Assembly (NCBI RefSeq): GCF_001613005.1
Contig: NZ_BDBN01000052.1
Span: 1-64,000, forward strand
Origin: Nocardia nova NBRC 15556
Lineage (GTDB): Bacteria; Actinomycetota; Actinomycetes; Mycobacteriales; Mycobacteriaceae
DNA: 64,000 nt
Direction of reading: 5' to 3'
Part shown: positions 8,191 through 17,435 of the stretch, piece after piece
How positions within the stretch are numbered: position 1 is the stretch's first letter
Layout of the letters: every line of letters begins with the position of its first letter
Notes under the pieces: model-generated
Databases searched by the model: none
What the model saw: the letters and a program-made list of their open reading frames with translations, nothing else
Told to the model about the DNA's origin: nothing
Translations under genes and position numbers: made by a program

Positions 8191-9408
8191 ATGTCCAAGA
8201 TCAAGGTTGAAGGGACCGTCGTCGAACTCGACGGCGACGAGATGACCCGGATCATCTGGCAGTTCATCAAGGACAAGCTGATCCATCCGTACCTCGATGT
8301 GAACCTCGAGTACTACGACCTCGGCATCGAAACTCGCGACAAGACCGATGACCAGGTGACCGTCGACGCGGCCAACGCCATCAAGAAACACGGCGTCGGC
8401 GTCAAATGCGCCACCATCACCCCCGACGAGGCACGTGTCGAGGAATTCGGTCTCAAGAAGATGTGGCGTTCGCCGAACGGCACGATTCGTAACATCCTCG
8501 GCGGCACCATTTTCCGCGCGCCGATCATCATCTCCAACGTTCCGCGCCTGGTGCCCGGCTGGACCAAGCCGATCATCATCGGCCGTCACGCCTTCGGTGA
8601 CCAGTACCGCGCCACCGACTTCAAGGTGCATCAGGCCGGCACCGTCACGATTCAGTTCACCCCGGAGGACGGCTCCGAGCCGATCGTCCACGAAGTGGTG
8701 AAGATGCCCGAGGACGGCGGCGTCGTCATGGGTATGTACAACTTCAAGAAGTCGATCGAGGACTTCGCGCGGGCGTCGCTGAACTACGGCCTGCAGCAGA
8801 ACTACCCGGTCTACATGTCGACGAAGAACACCATCCTGAAGGCCTACGACGGCATGTTCAAGGACACCTTCCAGGAGATCTTCGAGACCGAGTTCAAGGA
8901 AGAGTTCGAGGCCGCCGGACTGACCTACGAGCACCGGCTGATCGACGATATGGTCGCCTCCGCGCTCAAGTGGGAAGGCGGCTACGTCTGGGCCTGCAAG
9001 AACTACGACGGCGACGTGCAGTCCGACACCGTGGCGCAGGGCTTCGGCTCGCTGGGCCTGATGACCTCGGTGCTGCTCACCCCGGACGGCCGCACCTGTG
9101 AGGCCGAGGCCGCGCACGGCACGGTGACCCGCCACTTCCGGCAGCACCAGCAGGGCAAGCCCACCTCCACGAACCCGATCGCCTCGATCTTCGCGTGGAC
9201 GCGGGGTCTAGCGCATCGCGGCAAGCTGGACAACACCCCCGAGGTCATCGGCTTCGCGCAGACCCTCGAGGACGTCGTGATCAAGACCGTCGAGAGCGGC
9301 CAGATGACCAAGGATCTGGCGCTGCTGGTCGGCGGCAACCAGGGCTACCTGACCACCGAGGAATTCCTCGGTGTGCTCGACGCCAACCTGGCGCGCGAAC
9401 TGAGCTGA
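8191..9408 (+). CDS. icd: NADP-dependent isocitrate dehydrogenase (homodimeric, eukaryote-like)
   Basis: A 405-aa TCA-cycle enzyme that oxidatively decarboxylates isocitrate to 2-oxoglutarate with NADP. It shows the subfamily N-terminus (VVELDGDEMTRIIW), the substrate segment SPNGTIRNILGGTIFR, IIGRHAFGDQYRATDF, and DDMVASALKWEGGYVWACKN. The ATG is preceded by TTAGGAGG 17 nt upstream, a somewhat long spacing. This is the dimeric type, not the monomeric 80-kDa type some actinobacteria use. A strong hairpin terminator follows. Confidence 0.95.
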   Translation: MSKIKVEGTVVELDGDEMTRIIWQFIKDKLIHPYLDVNLEYYDLGIETRDKTDDQVTVDAANAIKKHGVGVKCATITPDEARVEEFGLKKMWRSPNGTIRNILGGTIFRAPIIISNVPRLVPGWTKPIIIGRHAFGDQYRATDFKVHQAGTVTIQFTPEDGSEPIVHEVVKMPEDGGVVMGMYNFKKSIEDFARASLNYGLQQNYPVYMSTKNTILKAYDGMFKDTFQEIFETEFKEEFEAAGLTYEHRLIDDMVASALKWEGGYVWACKNYDGDVQSDTVAQGFGSLGLMTSVLLTPDGRTCEAEAAHGTVTRHFRQHQQGKPTSTNPIASIFAWTRGLAHRGKLDNTPEVIGFAQTLEDVVIKTVESGQMTKDLALLVGGNQGYLTTEEFLGVLDANLARELS

Positions 9409-9452
9409 ACGCTCACGACCGGCCGGAATCCGGCGCGGCCGGTAGACATATC

Positions 9453-9500
9453 CGGGCACCCGCCCCCACCGATCCCGGTGGCCGCGGGTGCCCGAATTGC
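9453..9500 (+). terminator. Hairpin terminator after icd
   Basis: CGGGCACCCG at 9453-9462 pairs perfectly with CGGGTGCCCG at 9485-9494, and the enclosed segment can also pair. A short T-containing tail (AATTGCTTT) follows. It lies about 45 bp after the icd stop. Confidence 0.7.
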
Positions 9501-9680
9501 TTTCCGCACCCGATCGCGCGGCGTGTGAGGTATCCGACAGCGCGCCGGGCGCGGCCTCCGATGCGGCGAGAGCCGTTGTCCCGCAACGATTTCGATGCTC
9601 CTCGGACGGCGCCGGCGAGCGGAAGCCGGTTCCGGTGAGTCGAATCACCCCGGCCGCCGGTATCACCGCGACGGCCGCGC

Positions 9681-11000
9681 GTGTTGGCCACACCCGTGGC
9701 CGACTCAGCTCCCGTGCGTACCGCACCTCCCGTCGACTTCCCCTCGGCGCCGTCTGCGAGTGACGCGTCGTCCCGTGCGGCGCTCGGCTCGGCGCGGGAG
9801 ACTTCCGTCCGCACCGGATGGCATGTTCCGGCGATGCTCGCGCTGGCGCTCGGCGGTTTCGGAATCGGCACCACCGAATTCGTCACCATGGGACTACTGC
9901 CCGACATCGCCGCGGATCTGCATGTTTCCGAGCCCACCGGCGGACATGCCGTCTCGGCGTACGCGCTGGGCGTGGTGGTCGGCGCGCCCGTGATCGCGGC
10001 ACTGTGCGCCCGCATGCCGCGTAAGCGCCTGCTGATCGGCTTGATGATCGCGTTCACCGTCGGAAATATCGCCTCGGTGCTGGCCCCGGCGTTCCCGGCG
10101 TTGGTCGCCGCGCGTTTCGTCGCCGGTCTGCCGCACGGCGCCTACTTCGGTGTCGCCTCGCTGGCCGCCGCCTCGCTGGCGCCGGTGGGGCAGCGGGCCA
10201 AGGCCGTCGCCGCGGTGATGCTGGGCCTGAGTGCCGCCAATGTGGTGGGCGTCCCCGCGGCCACCTGGCTCGGGCAGGGGCTCGGCTGGCGTGACGCCTA
10301 CGTGGTCGTCGCCGTCATCGGGCTCGCCACGGTCTTCGCGATCACCCGCTTCGTGCCCGATCTGCACGGCGTGCGGGTGACCGATCCGCGCACCGAACTG
10401 ACCGCCCTGCGCCGCCCCCAGGTCCTGCTGACCCTGCTGGTCGGCGCGGTCGGCTTCGGCGGCATGTTCGCGGTGTACACCTACATCACCTCGACCCTCA
10501 CCGATGTCGCCGGCATGGGTCAGGGCCTCGTGCCGATCGTGCTGGCACTGTTCGGCCTGGGCATGGTCGCGGGCAACATCGGCGGCGGCGTCCTCGCCGA
10601 CCGCGGCGTGGACCGCTCGGTGTTCGTCGCGCTGATCGCGATGGTCGTGATTCTCGCGGCTTTCGTTGCGGCAGCACACAATCCGTTCACCGCCGCCGCG
10701 GGCGCCTTCCTGGTCGGCGCTTCCGGAGCCGCACTGGCGCCCGGCCTGCAAACCCGCCTGATGGACGTCGCCCACGACGCCCAAACCCTCGCCGCCGCCC
10801 TCAACCACGCCGCCCTGAACATCGCCAACGCCGCCGGCGCCTGGCTGGGCGGCCTCGTGATCGCGGCGGGCCTCGGTTACACCGCGCCCGCCGTCGTGGG
10901 CGCGGGCCTCGCCGTCGCAGGGGTGGTGCTGTTCACCATCACCGTGTGGTCGTCTCGCCGCGTGGCGCGACGCCGTGAACCGGTCGCTCCTCGCCTGTAG
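9681..11000 (+). CDS. MFS transporter, DHA1/AraJ-like
   Basis: A 439-aa, 12-TM major facilitator protein. After about 45 hydrophilic, Ala/Ser/Pro-rich residues, TM1 begins MLALALGGFGIGTTEFVTMGLL, which is typical of the AraJ/chloramphenicol-resistance-like exporters. Loop 2-3 carries RMPRKRLL, and motif C-like NVVGVPAATWLGQ lies in TM5. The substrate is unknown, and no regulator is directly coupled. The start is uncertain: GTG and TTG at the front lack a clear ribosome site, and a later start is possible. Confidence 0.85.
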   Translation: MLATPVADSAPVRTAPPVDFPSAPSASDASSRAALGSARETSVRTGWHVPAMLALALGGFGIGTTEFVTMGLLPDIAADLHVSEPTGGHAVSAYALGVVVGAPVIAALCARMPRKRLLIGLMIAFTVGNIASVLAPAFPALVAARFVAGLPHGAYFGVASLAAASLAPVGQRAKAVAAVMLGLSAANVVGVPAATWLGQGLGWRDAYVVVAVIGLATVFAITRFVPDLHGVRVTDPRTELTALRRPQVLLTLLVGAVGFGGMFAVYTYITSTLTDVAGMGQGLVPIVLALFGLGMVAGNIGGGVLADRGVDRSVFVALIAMVVILAAFVAAAHNPFTAAAGAFLVGASGAALAPGLQTRLMDVAHDAQTLAAALNHAALNIANAAGAWLGGLVIAAGLGYTAPAVVGAGLAVAGVVLFTITVWSSRRVARRREPVAPRL

Positions 11001-11096
11001 CCGACCGGGAGAACGCCGGGCAACCTCCCCTTGTGCGACCCTCCGGCGTGGTTGAGTGATCCCGAGCAGGCGGCAGAACTCGACCGGGAGGTCAGG

Positions 11097-11636
11097 ATGG
11101 ATCCGCAGGAACAGTGGAGCGGCGGTGACGGTGCGCGGCGGCGGGCGGCGTTGTATGCCGCCGCCCGAACCGCGGTGACGACGATCGTGCTCGTCGCGCT
11201 GTATTTCGTCCTGCCCTTTCATCATCTGGACAAGCTCGGCCCGCTACTGGGCCTGTGTGGTGGTCTGGTGTTGGTCGTCGTGCTCATCGTGCGGCAGGCC
11301 ACGCGGATCGTCGCCGCGCCCTATCCCGGACTCCGCGGAGCCGAGGCGCTGACCATGATCGCGGTGGTGTTCATTCTCGTATTCGCCACGACGTATGTGT
11401 TGATGTCGTCGGCCGCGCCGGACAGTTTCACGATCCTGCTGACCCGGGTCGATTCCCTCTACTTCACGGTGACCGTGCTGGGAACGGTCGGTTTCGGCGA
11501 TATCGCTGCGACCTCGCAGGCCGCCCGCGTCATGGTGACTGTGCAGATCCTGGCCGATCTGGCGCTCATCGGCGCCGGCGTGCGTGTGGTGCTGGCCGCG
11601 ATCCAGCGCGGCCGTGCGGCGCACGAGCCCGAGTGA
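11097..11636 (+). CDS. Two-TM-type potassium channel (ion channel domain)
   Basis: A 179-aa membrane protein with the K+ selectivity filter TVGFGD at residues 130-135. Hydrophobic segments lie at about 19-38, 45-65 and 82-102. The pore helix and filter follow at about 120-135, and a last helix at about 146-168. The extra N-terminal helices place it with small bacterial ion_trans_2 proteins that have a 4-segment layout. No RCK or other regulatory domain follows. The ATG is preceded by GGGAGGTCAGG. Confidence 0.85.
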   Translation: MDPQEQWSGGDGARRRAALYAAARTAVTTIVLVALYFVLPFHHLDKLGPLLGLCGGLVLVVVLIVRQATRIVAAPYPGLRGAEALTMIAVVFILVFATTYVLMSSAAPDSFTILLTRVDSLYFTVTVLGTVGFGDIAATSQAARVMVTVQILADLALIGAGVRVVLAAIQRGRAAHEPE

Positions 11637-11641
11637 GTTTC

Positions 11642-11658
11642 ATGCACGTGTGTATGTA
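11642..11658. promoter_or_regulatory. Candidate operator at the TetR promoter
   Basis: ATGCACGTGTGTATGTA lies 17 bp before the TetR start. A related sequence, ATGCACCTGTACGTA, occurs at 12527-12541, and a clean dyad with GTATGT halves lies upstream of the thiolase gene. Autoregulation by the TetR protein is the likely meaning. This is inference from the repeated half-sites. Confidence 0.45.
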
Positions 11659-11674
11659 AGTGTAGGATTTCCGA

Positions 11675-12319
11675 ATGGCCAGATCTGTCGTCGGTAAGCC
11701 GCCGCGTCGTACGCAGGAGCAGCGCAGCAGTGAGATGCGGGTGCGGCTGCTCGACGCGACCATCGATTGCCTGGTCGAATACGGCTATGCGGGCACCACG
11801 ACGCCGCGCGTCGCGGAACGGGCCGGGGTCACTCGCGGCGCTCAGGTGCACCATTTCGGTTCCAAGACAGATCTGGTGGTGGCCGCCATCTCGCATCTGG
11901 CGCAGCGGCGCACCGAGGCCGCGATGAAGGAGCTGGGCCGGTTGCGCGCCGGCGACGATCCGATCGGCGCCACCCTCGACGCGATGTGGGAGCTGCATCA
12001 AGGACCACTGTTCATCGCGGCCATGGAGCTGTGGGTGGCCGGGCGCACCGATCCGGTGCTGGCCGCCGAGGCCGAGAAGGTCGAGCCGTTCGTCAACAAC
12101 GCCGTCCTGATGGCGGTATCGCAATTGGTCCCGGACGAATTGCGGCGCAAGGAAGTTCGGGACTTCGCCTATACCGCGATGGACACCTTGCGCGGAATTC
12201 TGGTCTCCAACTTCGTATCCCCCGATCCGGAGCGTGCCCACCGCCGCTGGCAGCGAGCTTCCGCGCATCTGCGCCGGGCCGCCGAATCCGCACTGCCGGG
12301 CCTGGGAATCGGGGGCTGA
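11675..12319 (+). CDS. TetR family regulator of the adjacent beta-oxidation operon
   Basis: A 214-aa protein with a TetR N-terminal helix-turn-helix at about residues 20-65 (DATIDCLVEYGYAGTTTPRV, then GAQVHHFGSKTDLV). The C-terminal ligand domain is helical. It precedes the thiolase/MaoC/SDR/acyl-CoA dehydrogenase genes on the same strand with 384 bp between them. Related dyads occur in both promoters, so it probably represses that operon until an acyl-CoA or lipid ligand binds. Confidence 0.85.
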   Translation: MARSVVGKPPRRTQEQRSSEMRVRLLDATIDCLVEYGYAGTTTPRVAERAGVTRGAQVHHFGSKTDLVVAAISHLAQRRTEAAMKELGRLRAGDDPIGATLDAMWELHQGPLFIAAMELWVAGRTDPVLAAEAEKVEPFVNNAVLMAVSQLVPDELRRKEVRDFAYTAMDTLRGILVSNFVSPDPERAHRRWQRASAHLRRAAESALPGLGIGG

Positions 12320-12703
12320 GAGCTCTGAAAGGCTCCGCGCCGGCGCCGATGTGCGGTGCCGTGGGGCTTCCCGGTAGCCGCCTCGCGACGAATGACGCTG
12401 CGGCGCAGTCCGATGCGCCGACTCTCGCGCGCGGGAGATCGGGCTGCTGTTACGGGCGCCACCGCTGACTGCCGTACCGCCCCGCCGGTGCGCCGGCGGC
12501 GGGGCGCGCGCTATAGCGAGCTACAGATGCACCTGTACGTATCAACACAAACGTCCTAACTGCGCATACCTCCCGATCCGGCAGCGACCTCACGCACCCT
12601 ATTGCGCATTTACATACAGCTCCGTATGTTTGTTTCCAGTTCGATCGGAACGGATCGACCGCTGCCGCTCGCCGGGGCGGCCGACTGGGAGAAGGGTGGT
12701 TCG
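12320..12703. other. Control region between tetR and the thiolase gene
   Basis: This 384-bp gap begins with coding-like but unconvincing DNA. It contains a GC-rich hairpin (CCCGCCG with CGGCGG, around 12481-12502) that may terminate tetR, then the operator-like sequences listed separately. I see no small gene in it. Confidence 0.5.
12612..12629. promoter_or_regulatory. Dyad operator upstream of the beta-oxidation operon
   Basis: ACATAC-AGCTCC-GTATGT is a perfect 6+6 bp inverted repeat about 75 bp before the thiolase start. It shares the GTATGT half with the tetR promoter. Its size and position fit a TetR-family operator. Confidence 0.6.
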
Positions 12704-13921
12704 ATGACGAACAAGGTCTACGTCGTCGGCGTCGGAATGACGAAGTTCGAGAAACCGGGGCGACGGCAGGTCGAGGAGGCCGACGGGACGACCCGTGCGT
12801 GGGACTACCCGGATATGGCCCGCGAATCCGGCACCAAGGCGCTGGCCGACGCCGGAATCGACTATCGCGAGGTGCAGCAGGCCTACGTCGGCTACGTCTA
12901 CGGCGAGTCCACCTCCGGCCAGCGCGCGGTCTACGAACTGGGGATGACCGGTATCCCGGTGATCAACGTGAACAACAACTGTTCCACCGGATCCACCGCG
13001 CTCTACCTTGCGGCACAGGCGATTCGGGGCGGGCTGGCCGACTGCACGCTGGCGCTGGGCTTCGAGAAGATGCAGCCCGGATCGCTCGGCTCCACCTGGG
13101 ACGACCGCGAGCAGCCGATGGCCAAGCACATGATGGCGCTGGCCGAGATCTCCGAAGTGCTGTTCCCGCCGGCGCCGTGGATGTTCGGCGCCGCGGGCCG
13201 CGAACATATGAAGCAGTACGGCACCACCGCGGAGCATTTCGCGAAGATCGGATTCAAGAACCACAAGCATTCGGTGAACAACCCGTATTCGCAGTTCCAG
13301 GACGAGTATTCGCTCGACGACATCCTGGGCGCGAGGATGATCTACGACCCGCTCACCAAGCTGCAGTGCTCGCCGACCTCGGACGGTTCGGGCGCGGTGG
13401 TCCTGGCCTCCGAGAACTTCGTCGACCGCCACGGTCTGGCCGGGCGGGCGGTGGAGATCGTGGGCCAGGCGATGACCACCGATTTCGCGTCCACCTTCGA
13501 CGGCACCGCGAAGAACCTCATCGGCTACGACATGAATGTGCAAGCCGCGCAGCAGGTGTACCGGCAGTCGGGCCTGGGCCCGCAGGACTTCCAGGTGATC
13601 GAACTGCACGACTGCTTCTCCGCCAACGAACTGCTGCTCTACGAGGCGCTGGGCCTGTGCGGCGAGGGCGAGGCCGGCAGCCTCATCGACGGCGAGCAGA
13701 CGACCTACGGCGGCAAGTGGGTGGTCAACCCCTCCGGCGGCCTCATCTCCAAGGGGCATCCGCTGGGCGCGACGGGTTTGGCGCAATGCAGCGAGCTCAC
13801 CTGGCAGCTGCGCGGCGAGGCCGACAAGCGTCAGGTGGACGGCGTCACCGCCGCGCTACAGCACAACATCGGCCTCGGCGGAGCCGCGGTCGTCACCGCC
13901 TACCAGCGCGCCGAGCGCTGA
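12704..13921 (+). CDS. SCP2/lipid-transfer-type thiolase
   Basis: A 405-aa thiolase-fold protein of the lipid-transfer group (SCP-x/Ltp1-like), which performs thiolytic or aldol cleavage of long or sterol side-chain acyl-CoAs. The reactive cysteine is C93 in NNNCSTGST, and H352 lies in GGLISKGHPLGATG. The classical second thiolase Cys motif (CxG near the end) is replaced by QHNIGLGGAA, which is normal for this subgroup. The ATG follows GAGAAGGGTGG. It is first in a five-gene operon with very short gaps. Confidence 0.9.
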   Translation: MTNKVYVVGVGMTKFEKPGRRQVEEADGTTRAWDYPDMARESGTKALADAGIDYREVQQAYVGYVYGESTSGQRAVYELGMTGIPVINVNNNCSTGSTALYLAAQAIRGGLADCTLALGFEKMQPGSLGSTWDDREQPMAKHMMALAEISEVLFPPAPWMFGAAGREHMKQYGTTAEHFAKIGFKNHKHSVNNPYSQFQDEYSLDDILGARMIYDPLTKLQCSPTSDGSGAVVLASENFVDRHGLAGRAVEIVGQAMTTDFASTFDGTAKNLIGYDMNVQAAQQVYRQSGLGPQDFQVIELHDCFSANELLLYEALGLCGEGEAGSLIDGEQTTYGGKWVVNPSGGLISKGHPLGATGLAQCSELTWQLRGEADKRQVDGVTAALQHNIGLGGAAVVTAYQRAER

Positions 13922-13934
13922 AAGGAGTACGAGC

Positions 13935-14369
13935 ATGGGTCACATCGAAGCCACCAAGAACCTCAACGCCACCCCGGACGCGCTGTGGGCGGTCGTCTCG
14001 GATCCGCAGACCTGGGACAAGTGGTTCACCATCCACGAGCGCTGGATGGAGGAACCGCCGGCCACGCTCACCACGGGCTCGAAGCTGGTCGCCAAGATCA
14101 TGATGCTCGGCATGGCGAACAAGATGGAATGGGTTGTCGAGGAGGTGAATTCGCCGAACAACCTGGTGCTCAGCGGCGCCGGTATGGCCGGTGTGAAGGT
14201 GAAGTTCTCCTTCGACATCACGCCCGAGGGGGCCGGCAGCACGTTCTCGGTCTCCGGCGATTTCGAGGGCGCGCTCATCAAGGGCGCGCTCGGCAAGGCG
14301 GTGGAGAAGGACGGCGCCAAGCAGCTGGACACCACCCTCGACCAGCTCGACGCGCTCGCGACGGCATAG
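13935..14369 (+). CDS. SRPBCC (START-like) family protein
   Basis: A 144-aa helix-grip protein of the polyketide-cyclase/SRPBCC type, which binds hydrophobic ligands. It begins MGHIEATKNLNATPDALWAVVSDP, the typical opening strand and helix, and ends with a long amphipathic helix (QLDTTLDQLDALATA). It lies 13 bp after the thiolase gene behind AAAGGAG and 10 bp before the MaoC gene. A lipid- or acyl-carrier helper role is likely but not proved. Confidence 0.82.
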   Translation: MGHIEATKNLNATPDALWAVVSDPQTWDKWFTIHERWMEEPPATLTTGSKLVAKIMMLGMANKMEWVVEEVNSPNNLVLSGAGMAGVKVKFSFDITPEGAGSTFSVSGDFEGALIKGALGKAVEKDGAKQLDTTLDQLDALATA

Positions 14370-14379
14370 CGAGGCGCAT

Positions 14380-15261
14380 ATGGCCACCGAAACAGCACCC
14401 CGGCCCGTGGAATTCGACGACGCGGGCCTCGACGTCTGGTCCGACGAGGAACGATTCGAGGTCACCCGGGAGCGGATCGCCGAGTACGCCGCGGCCACCA
14501 ACGACCCGATTCCGGCCCACCTGTCCGGCGATATCGCCTCACCCGTCTTCGCCATCGTGCCCGTCTTCGAGGCGATGATGATGCCCGTGATCGACGTCGT
14601 CCCGATGGACATCTTCGGCCGAGTCGTGCACGGCGAGCAGGACTTTCACTTCCACCGCCCGATCCGGCCCGGTGATCGGCTGGTCTCGCGGGCCAAGGCG
14701 GTCGGCTACGAGGGCCGGGAGAACGGCACCACCATCACCATTCTCATCGAATGCCGGGACTCCGAGGGCGAGCTGGTCAACGAGCAGTACCTGACCGCCT
14801 TCTTCCGCAACATCGATGTCGGCAAGCGGGTCGGTGAGAGCGCGCCGGCGCACAAGTTCGATCCGGAACTGGAGGCGCGCCCGCCCCTGGCCCGGGTCGC
14901 CGCCCACGTGGACGACGATCAGACCTACCGCTACGCCCCCGCCTCCGGCGATCCGGTGCCGCTGCACCTGGACGAGCAGGTGGCCAAGGACGCGGGACTG
15001 CCCGGCATCATCGCGCACGGTCTGTGCACGATGGCGATGTCGTCGTGGGCGGTCCTCACCGAGGTCGCCGGTTCCGATGTGCACCGGTTGAAGCGTTTCG
15101 CGGTGCGCTTCTCGAAGATGGTGTTCCCCGGCGACGATCTGGAGACGCAGATCTGGAAGGTCGGCTCGACCGGCTCCGACACCACCTACGCGTTCCGCAC
15201 CGCGCGCGGAACCGATCTCGTTCTGACCGACGGCCTGGCGGTCGTCGCCGACAACTCGTAG
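14380..15261 (+). CDS. MaoC-like (R)-hydratase, double hot-dog
   Basis: A 293-aa enoyl-CoA hydratase of the double hot-dog type. The N-terminal half is a MaoC_dehydrat_N-like domain (about 30-150). The C-terminal half carries the hydratase-2 motif LHLDEQVAKDAGLPGIIAHG, whose Asp and His would be catalytic. It would hydrate 2-enoyl-CoA to the (R)-3-hydroxyacyl-CoA that the following SDR could oxidise. It is operonic with both neighbours. Confidence 0.88.
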   Translation: MATETAPRPVEFDDAGLDVWSDEERFEVTRERIAEYAAATNDPIPAHLSGDIASPVFAIVPVFEAMMMPVIDVVPMDIFGRVVHGEQDFHFHRPIRPGDRLVSRAKAVGYEGRENGTTITILIECRDSEGELVNEQYLTAFFRNIDVGKRVGESAPAHKFDPELEARPPLARVAAHVDDDQTYRYAPASGDPVPLHLDEQVAKDAGLPGIIAHGLCTMAMSSWAVLTEVAGSDVHRLKRFAVRFSKMVFPGDDLETQIWKVGSTGSDTTYAFRTARGTDLVLTDGLAVVADNS

Positions 15262-15275
15262 CCGAGGAGACTTTC

Positions 15276-16145
15276 ATGGGTGTATTGGATGGGCGGGTCG
15301 CCGTCATCACCGGCGCCGGCCGCGGCATCGGACGCGAACACGCGCTGTTGTTCGCGCGCGAGGGCGCTTCGGTGGTGGTGAATGATCTGGGCGGGAGCAA
15401 CGCCGGAGAGGGCGCCGACGCCGGACCGGCGCAGCAGGTGGTGGAGGAGATCCGCGCCGAGGGCGGGAAGGCGGTGGCCAACACCGACAACGTGGCGCAG
15501 TGGGACGGTGCGAAAAACCTGGTGGACCAGGCGATCTCGGAATTCGGCACGCTCGACGTGGTGATCAACAACGCCGGCATCCTGCGTGACGGGTTCATCG
15601 CCGGACTGGAGGAATCGCAGTGGGACGCGGTCATCGCGGTGCATCTGAAGGGCCACTTCAACGTGCTGCGCCATGCCGCGGCGTACTGGAAGGACCAGTC
15701 GAAGGCCGGTAAGCAGCCCAATGCCGCCGTCGTCAACACCGCCTCGGCCTCCGGCGTCACCCTGCCCAACGCCGGCCAGGCGAACTACGGCGCGGCCAAG
15801 GCCGGTATCGCCGCGTTGACCCTGGTCGCGGCGGAGGAACTGGAACGCTACGGCGTGCGGGTCAACGCCATCGCCCCGATGGCGCGCACCCGCTTGACCC
15901 TGGCCACACCCGGTATGGGCGCGATCTTCGCCGCCGAGGTGGGCGAAGGCGAATTCGACGCCTTCAGCCCGGCCAACATCTCGCCGCTGGTCGCCTATCT
16001 GGCCACCGACAAATGCCCGGTCACCGGCAAGGTCTTCGCCGTCCAGGGCGGGGCCATCTCCGAGCTCGGCGGCTGGCACGACGTGAAGACCATCGAAACC
16101 GACGGCCCCTGGCTGATCGACGACATCGCAGCCCGGCTGCCCTGA
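15276..16145 (+). CDS. SDR 3-hydroxyacyl-CoA dehydrogenase (HSD17B4-like)
   Basis: A 289-aa short-chain dehydrogenase. The NAD(P)-binding loop TGAGRGIG is at 12-19, NNAG follows, and the catalytic YxxxK is Y171/K175 in YGAAKAG, with the serine in NTASASG. The N-terminal pattern VNDLGGSNAGEG resembles the dehydrogenase domain of peroxisomal multifunctional enzyme 2, which oxidises (R)-3-hydroxyacyl-CoA and fits the MaoC neighbour. The ATG follows GAGGAG. Much longer open frames on both strands here are shadows. Confidence 0.9.
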   Translation: MGVLDGRVAVITGAGRGIGREHALLFAREGASVVVNDLGGSNAGEGADAGPAQQVVEEIRAEGGKAVANTDNVAQWDGAKNLVDQAISEFGTLDVVINNAGILRDGFIAGLEESQWDAVIAVHLKGHFNVLRHAAAYWKDQSKAGKQPNAAVVNTASASGVTLPNAGQANYGAAKAGIAALTLVAAEELERYGVRVNAIAPMARTRLTLATPGMGAIFAAEVGEGEFDAFSPANISPLVAYLATDKCPVTGKVFAVQGGAISELGGWHDVKTIETDGPWLIDDIAARLP

Positions 16146-16157
16146 CGCTGGAGGAGA

Positions 16158-17420
16158 ATGACGATGTTCGAATGGTCCGAGACCGACGAGATGATCCGCG
16201 CGGCCGTGCGCGCCTTCATCGACAAGGAGATCCGGCCGCATCTGGACGCCCTCGACAGCGGTGAGATGCCGCCGTATCCGATCTTGCGAAAACTGTTCGG
16301 CGAGTTCGGCATCGACGTCATGGGCGCCGAGGCGATAGAGAAGATGCTCGCCAAGCAGCGTGCCGCCGAGGCCGCGCCGGACGAGGCCGGACAGCGCGAC
16401 AAGAAACCCAGGTCCGGCAGTGACCCGTTCGGCGAGCAGCAGTCGTTGATGGCGGTGCTGATCAGCGAATTGTCCGGCGTCAGTATGGGTTTGGTCGCCG
16501 CGATGGGCGTCTCGATCGGTCTCGGCGCGGCCACCATCATGTCGCGCGGCACGCTCGCGCAGAAGGAACGCTGGCTCGCCGATATCGTGACCTTGAAGAA
16601 GGTCGCGGCCTGGGCCATCACGGAACCGGATTCGGGTTCGGATGCCTTCGGCGGCATGAAAACCTCGGTCAAGCGCGACGGCGAGGACTACATCCTCAAC
16701 GGCCAGAAGACCTTCATCACCAACGGTCCGTACGCCGATGTGGTGGTCGTCTACGCCAAACTCGACGAGGGCGACGGCACCGACAAACGCGATCGCAAGG
16801 TGCTCACCTTCGTCCTCGACAAGGGCATGGAGGGCTTCACCCAGGGCAAACCGTTCAAGAAGATGGGTTTGCACTCCTCACCCACCGGCGAATTGTTCTT
16901 CGACAGCGTGCGATTGGGCAAGGACCGGCTGCTCGGCGAGACCGAGGAGCACAAGGGCGGCGACGGGCGAGAAAGCGCGCGAACGAGTTTCGTCGCCGAG
17001 CGGGTTGGCGTGGGCTTCATGGCGCTGGGCATCATCAACGAATGTCACCGGCTGTGTGTGGAATACGCCAAGACCCGCATGCTGTGGGGTCAGGAGATCG
17101 GCCGCTTCCAGCTGGTGCAGCTCAAGCTCGCGAAGATGGAGATCGCCCGCATCAACGTGCAGAACATGGTCTTCAACACCCTCGAACGCGGCCGCGCGGG
17201 CAAACCGCCGACCCTGGCCGAGGCCTCGGCGATCAAGCTGTACTGCTCGGAGACGGCCACCGAGGTCGCGATGGAGGCCGTGCAACTGTTCGGCGGTAAC
17301 GGCTACATGCAGGAATACCGCGTCGAACAACTCGCCCGCGACGCCAAGTCGCTGATGATCTACGCCGGCAGCAACGAGATCCAGGTGACCCATATCGCGA
17401 AGGGCCTGCTGGGCCGGTGA
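16158..17420 (+). CDS. Acyl-CoA dehydrogenase
   Basis: A 420-aa flavin-dependent acyl-CoA dehydrogenase, the first oxidative step of beta-oxidation. The FAD/substrate segment AWAITEPDSGSDAFGGMKTS is followed by LNGQKTFITNGPYADV. The C-terminal helices contain QLFGGNGYMQEYRVEQLARD and IYAGSNEIQ. An insertion rich in charged residues near 75-95 (EAAPDEAGQRDKKPRSGSD) is unusual. It ends the operon and is followed by a bidirectional hairpin. Confidence 0.92.
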   Translation: MTMFEWSETDEMIRAAVRAFIDKEIRPHLDALDSGEMPPYPILRKLFGEFGIDVMGAEAIEKMLAKQRAAEAAPDEAGQRDKKPRSGSDPFGEQQSLMAVLISELSGVSMGLVAAMGVSIGLGAATIMSRGTLAQKERWLADIVTLKKVAAWAITEPDSGSDAFGGMKTSVKRDGEDYILNGQKTFITNGPYADVVVVYAKLDEGDGTDKRDRKVLTFVLDKGMEGFTQGKPFKKMGLHSSPTGELFFDSVRLGKDRLLGETEEHKGGDGRESARTSFVAERVGVGFMALGIINECHRLCVEYAKTRMLWGQEIGRFQLVQLKLAKMEIARINVQNMVFNTLERGRAGKPPTLAEASAIKLYCSETATEVAMEAVQLFGGNGYMQEYRVEQLARDAKSLMIYAGSNEIQVTHIAKGLLGR

Positions 17421-17435
17421 TCGCCACGTGATGGC

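Noticed and set aside
15186..16874. 562-codon minus-strand frame under the SDR and acyl-CoA dehydrogenase genes
   Set aside because: Antisense shadow of GC-rich genes with strong family matches on the plus strand; its product is His/Arg/Asp-rich and unlike a protein.
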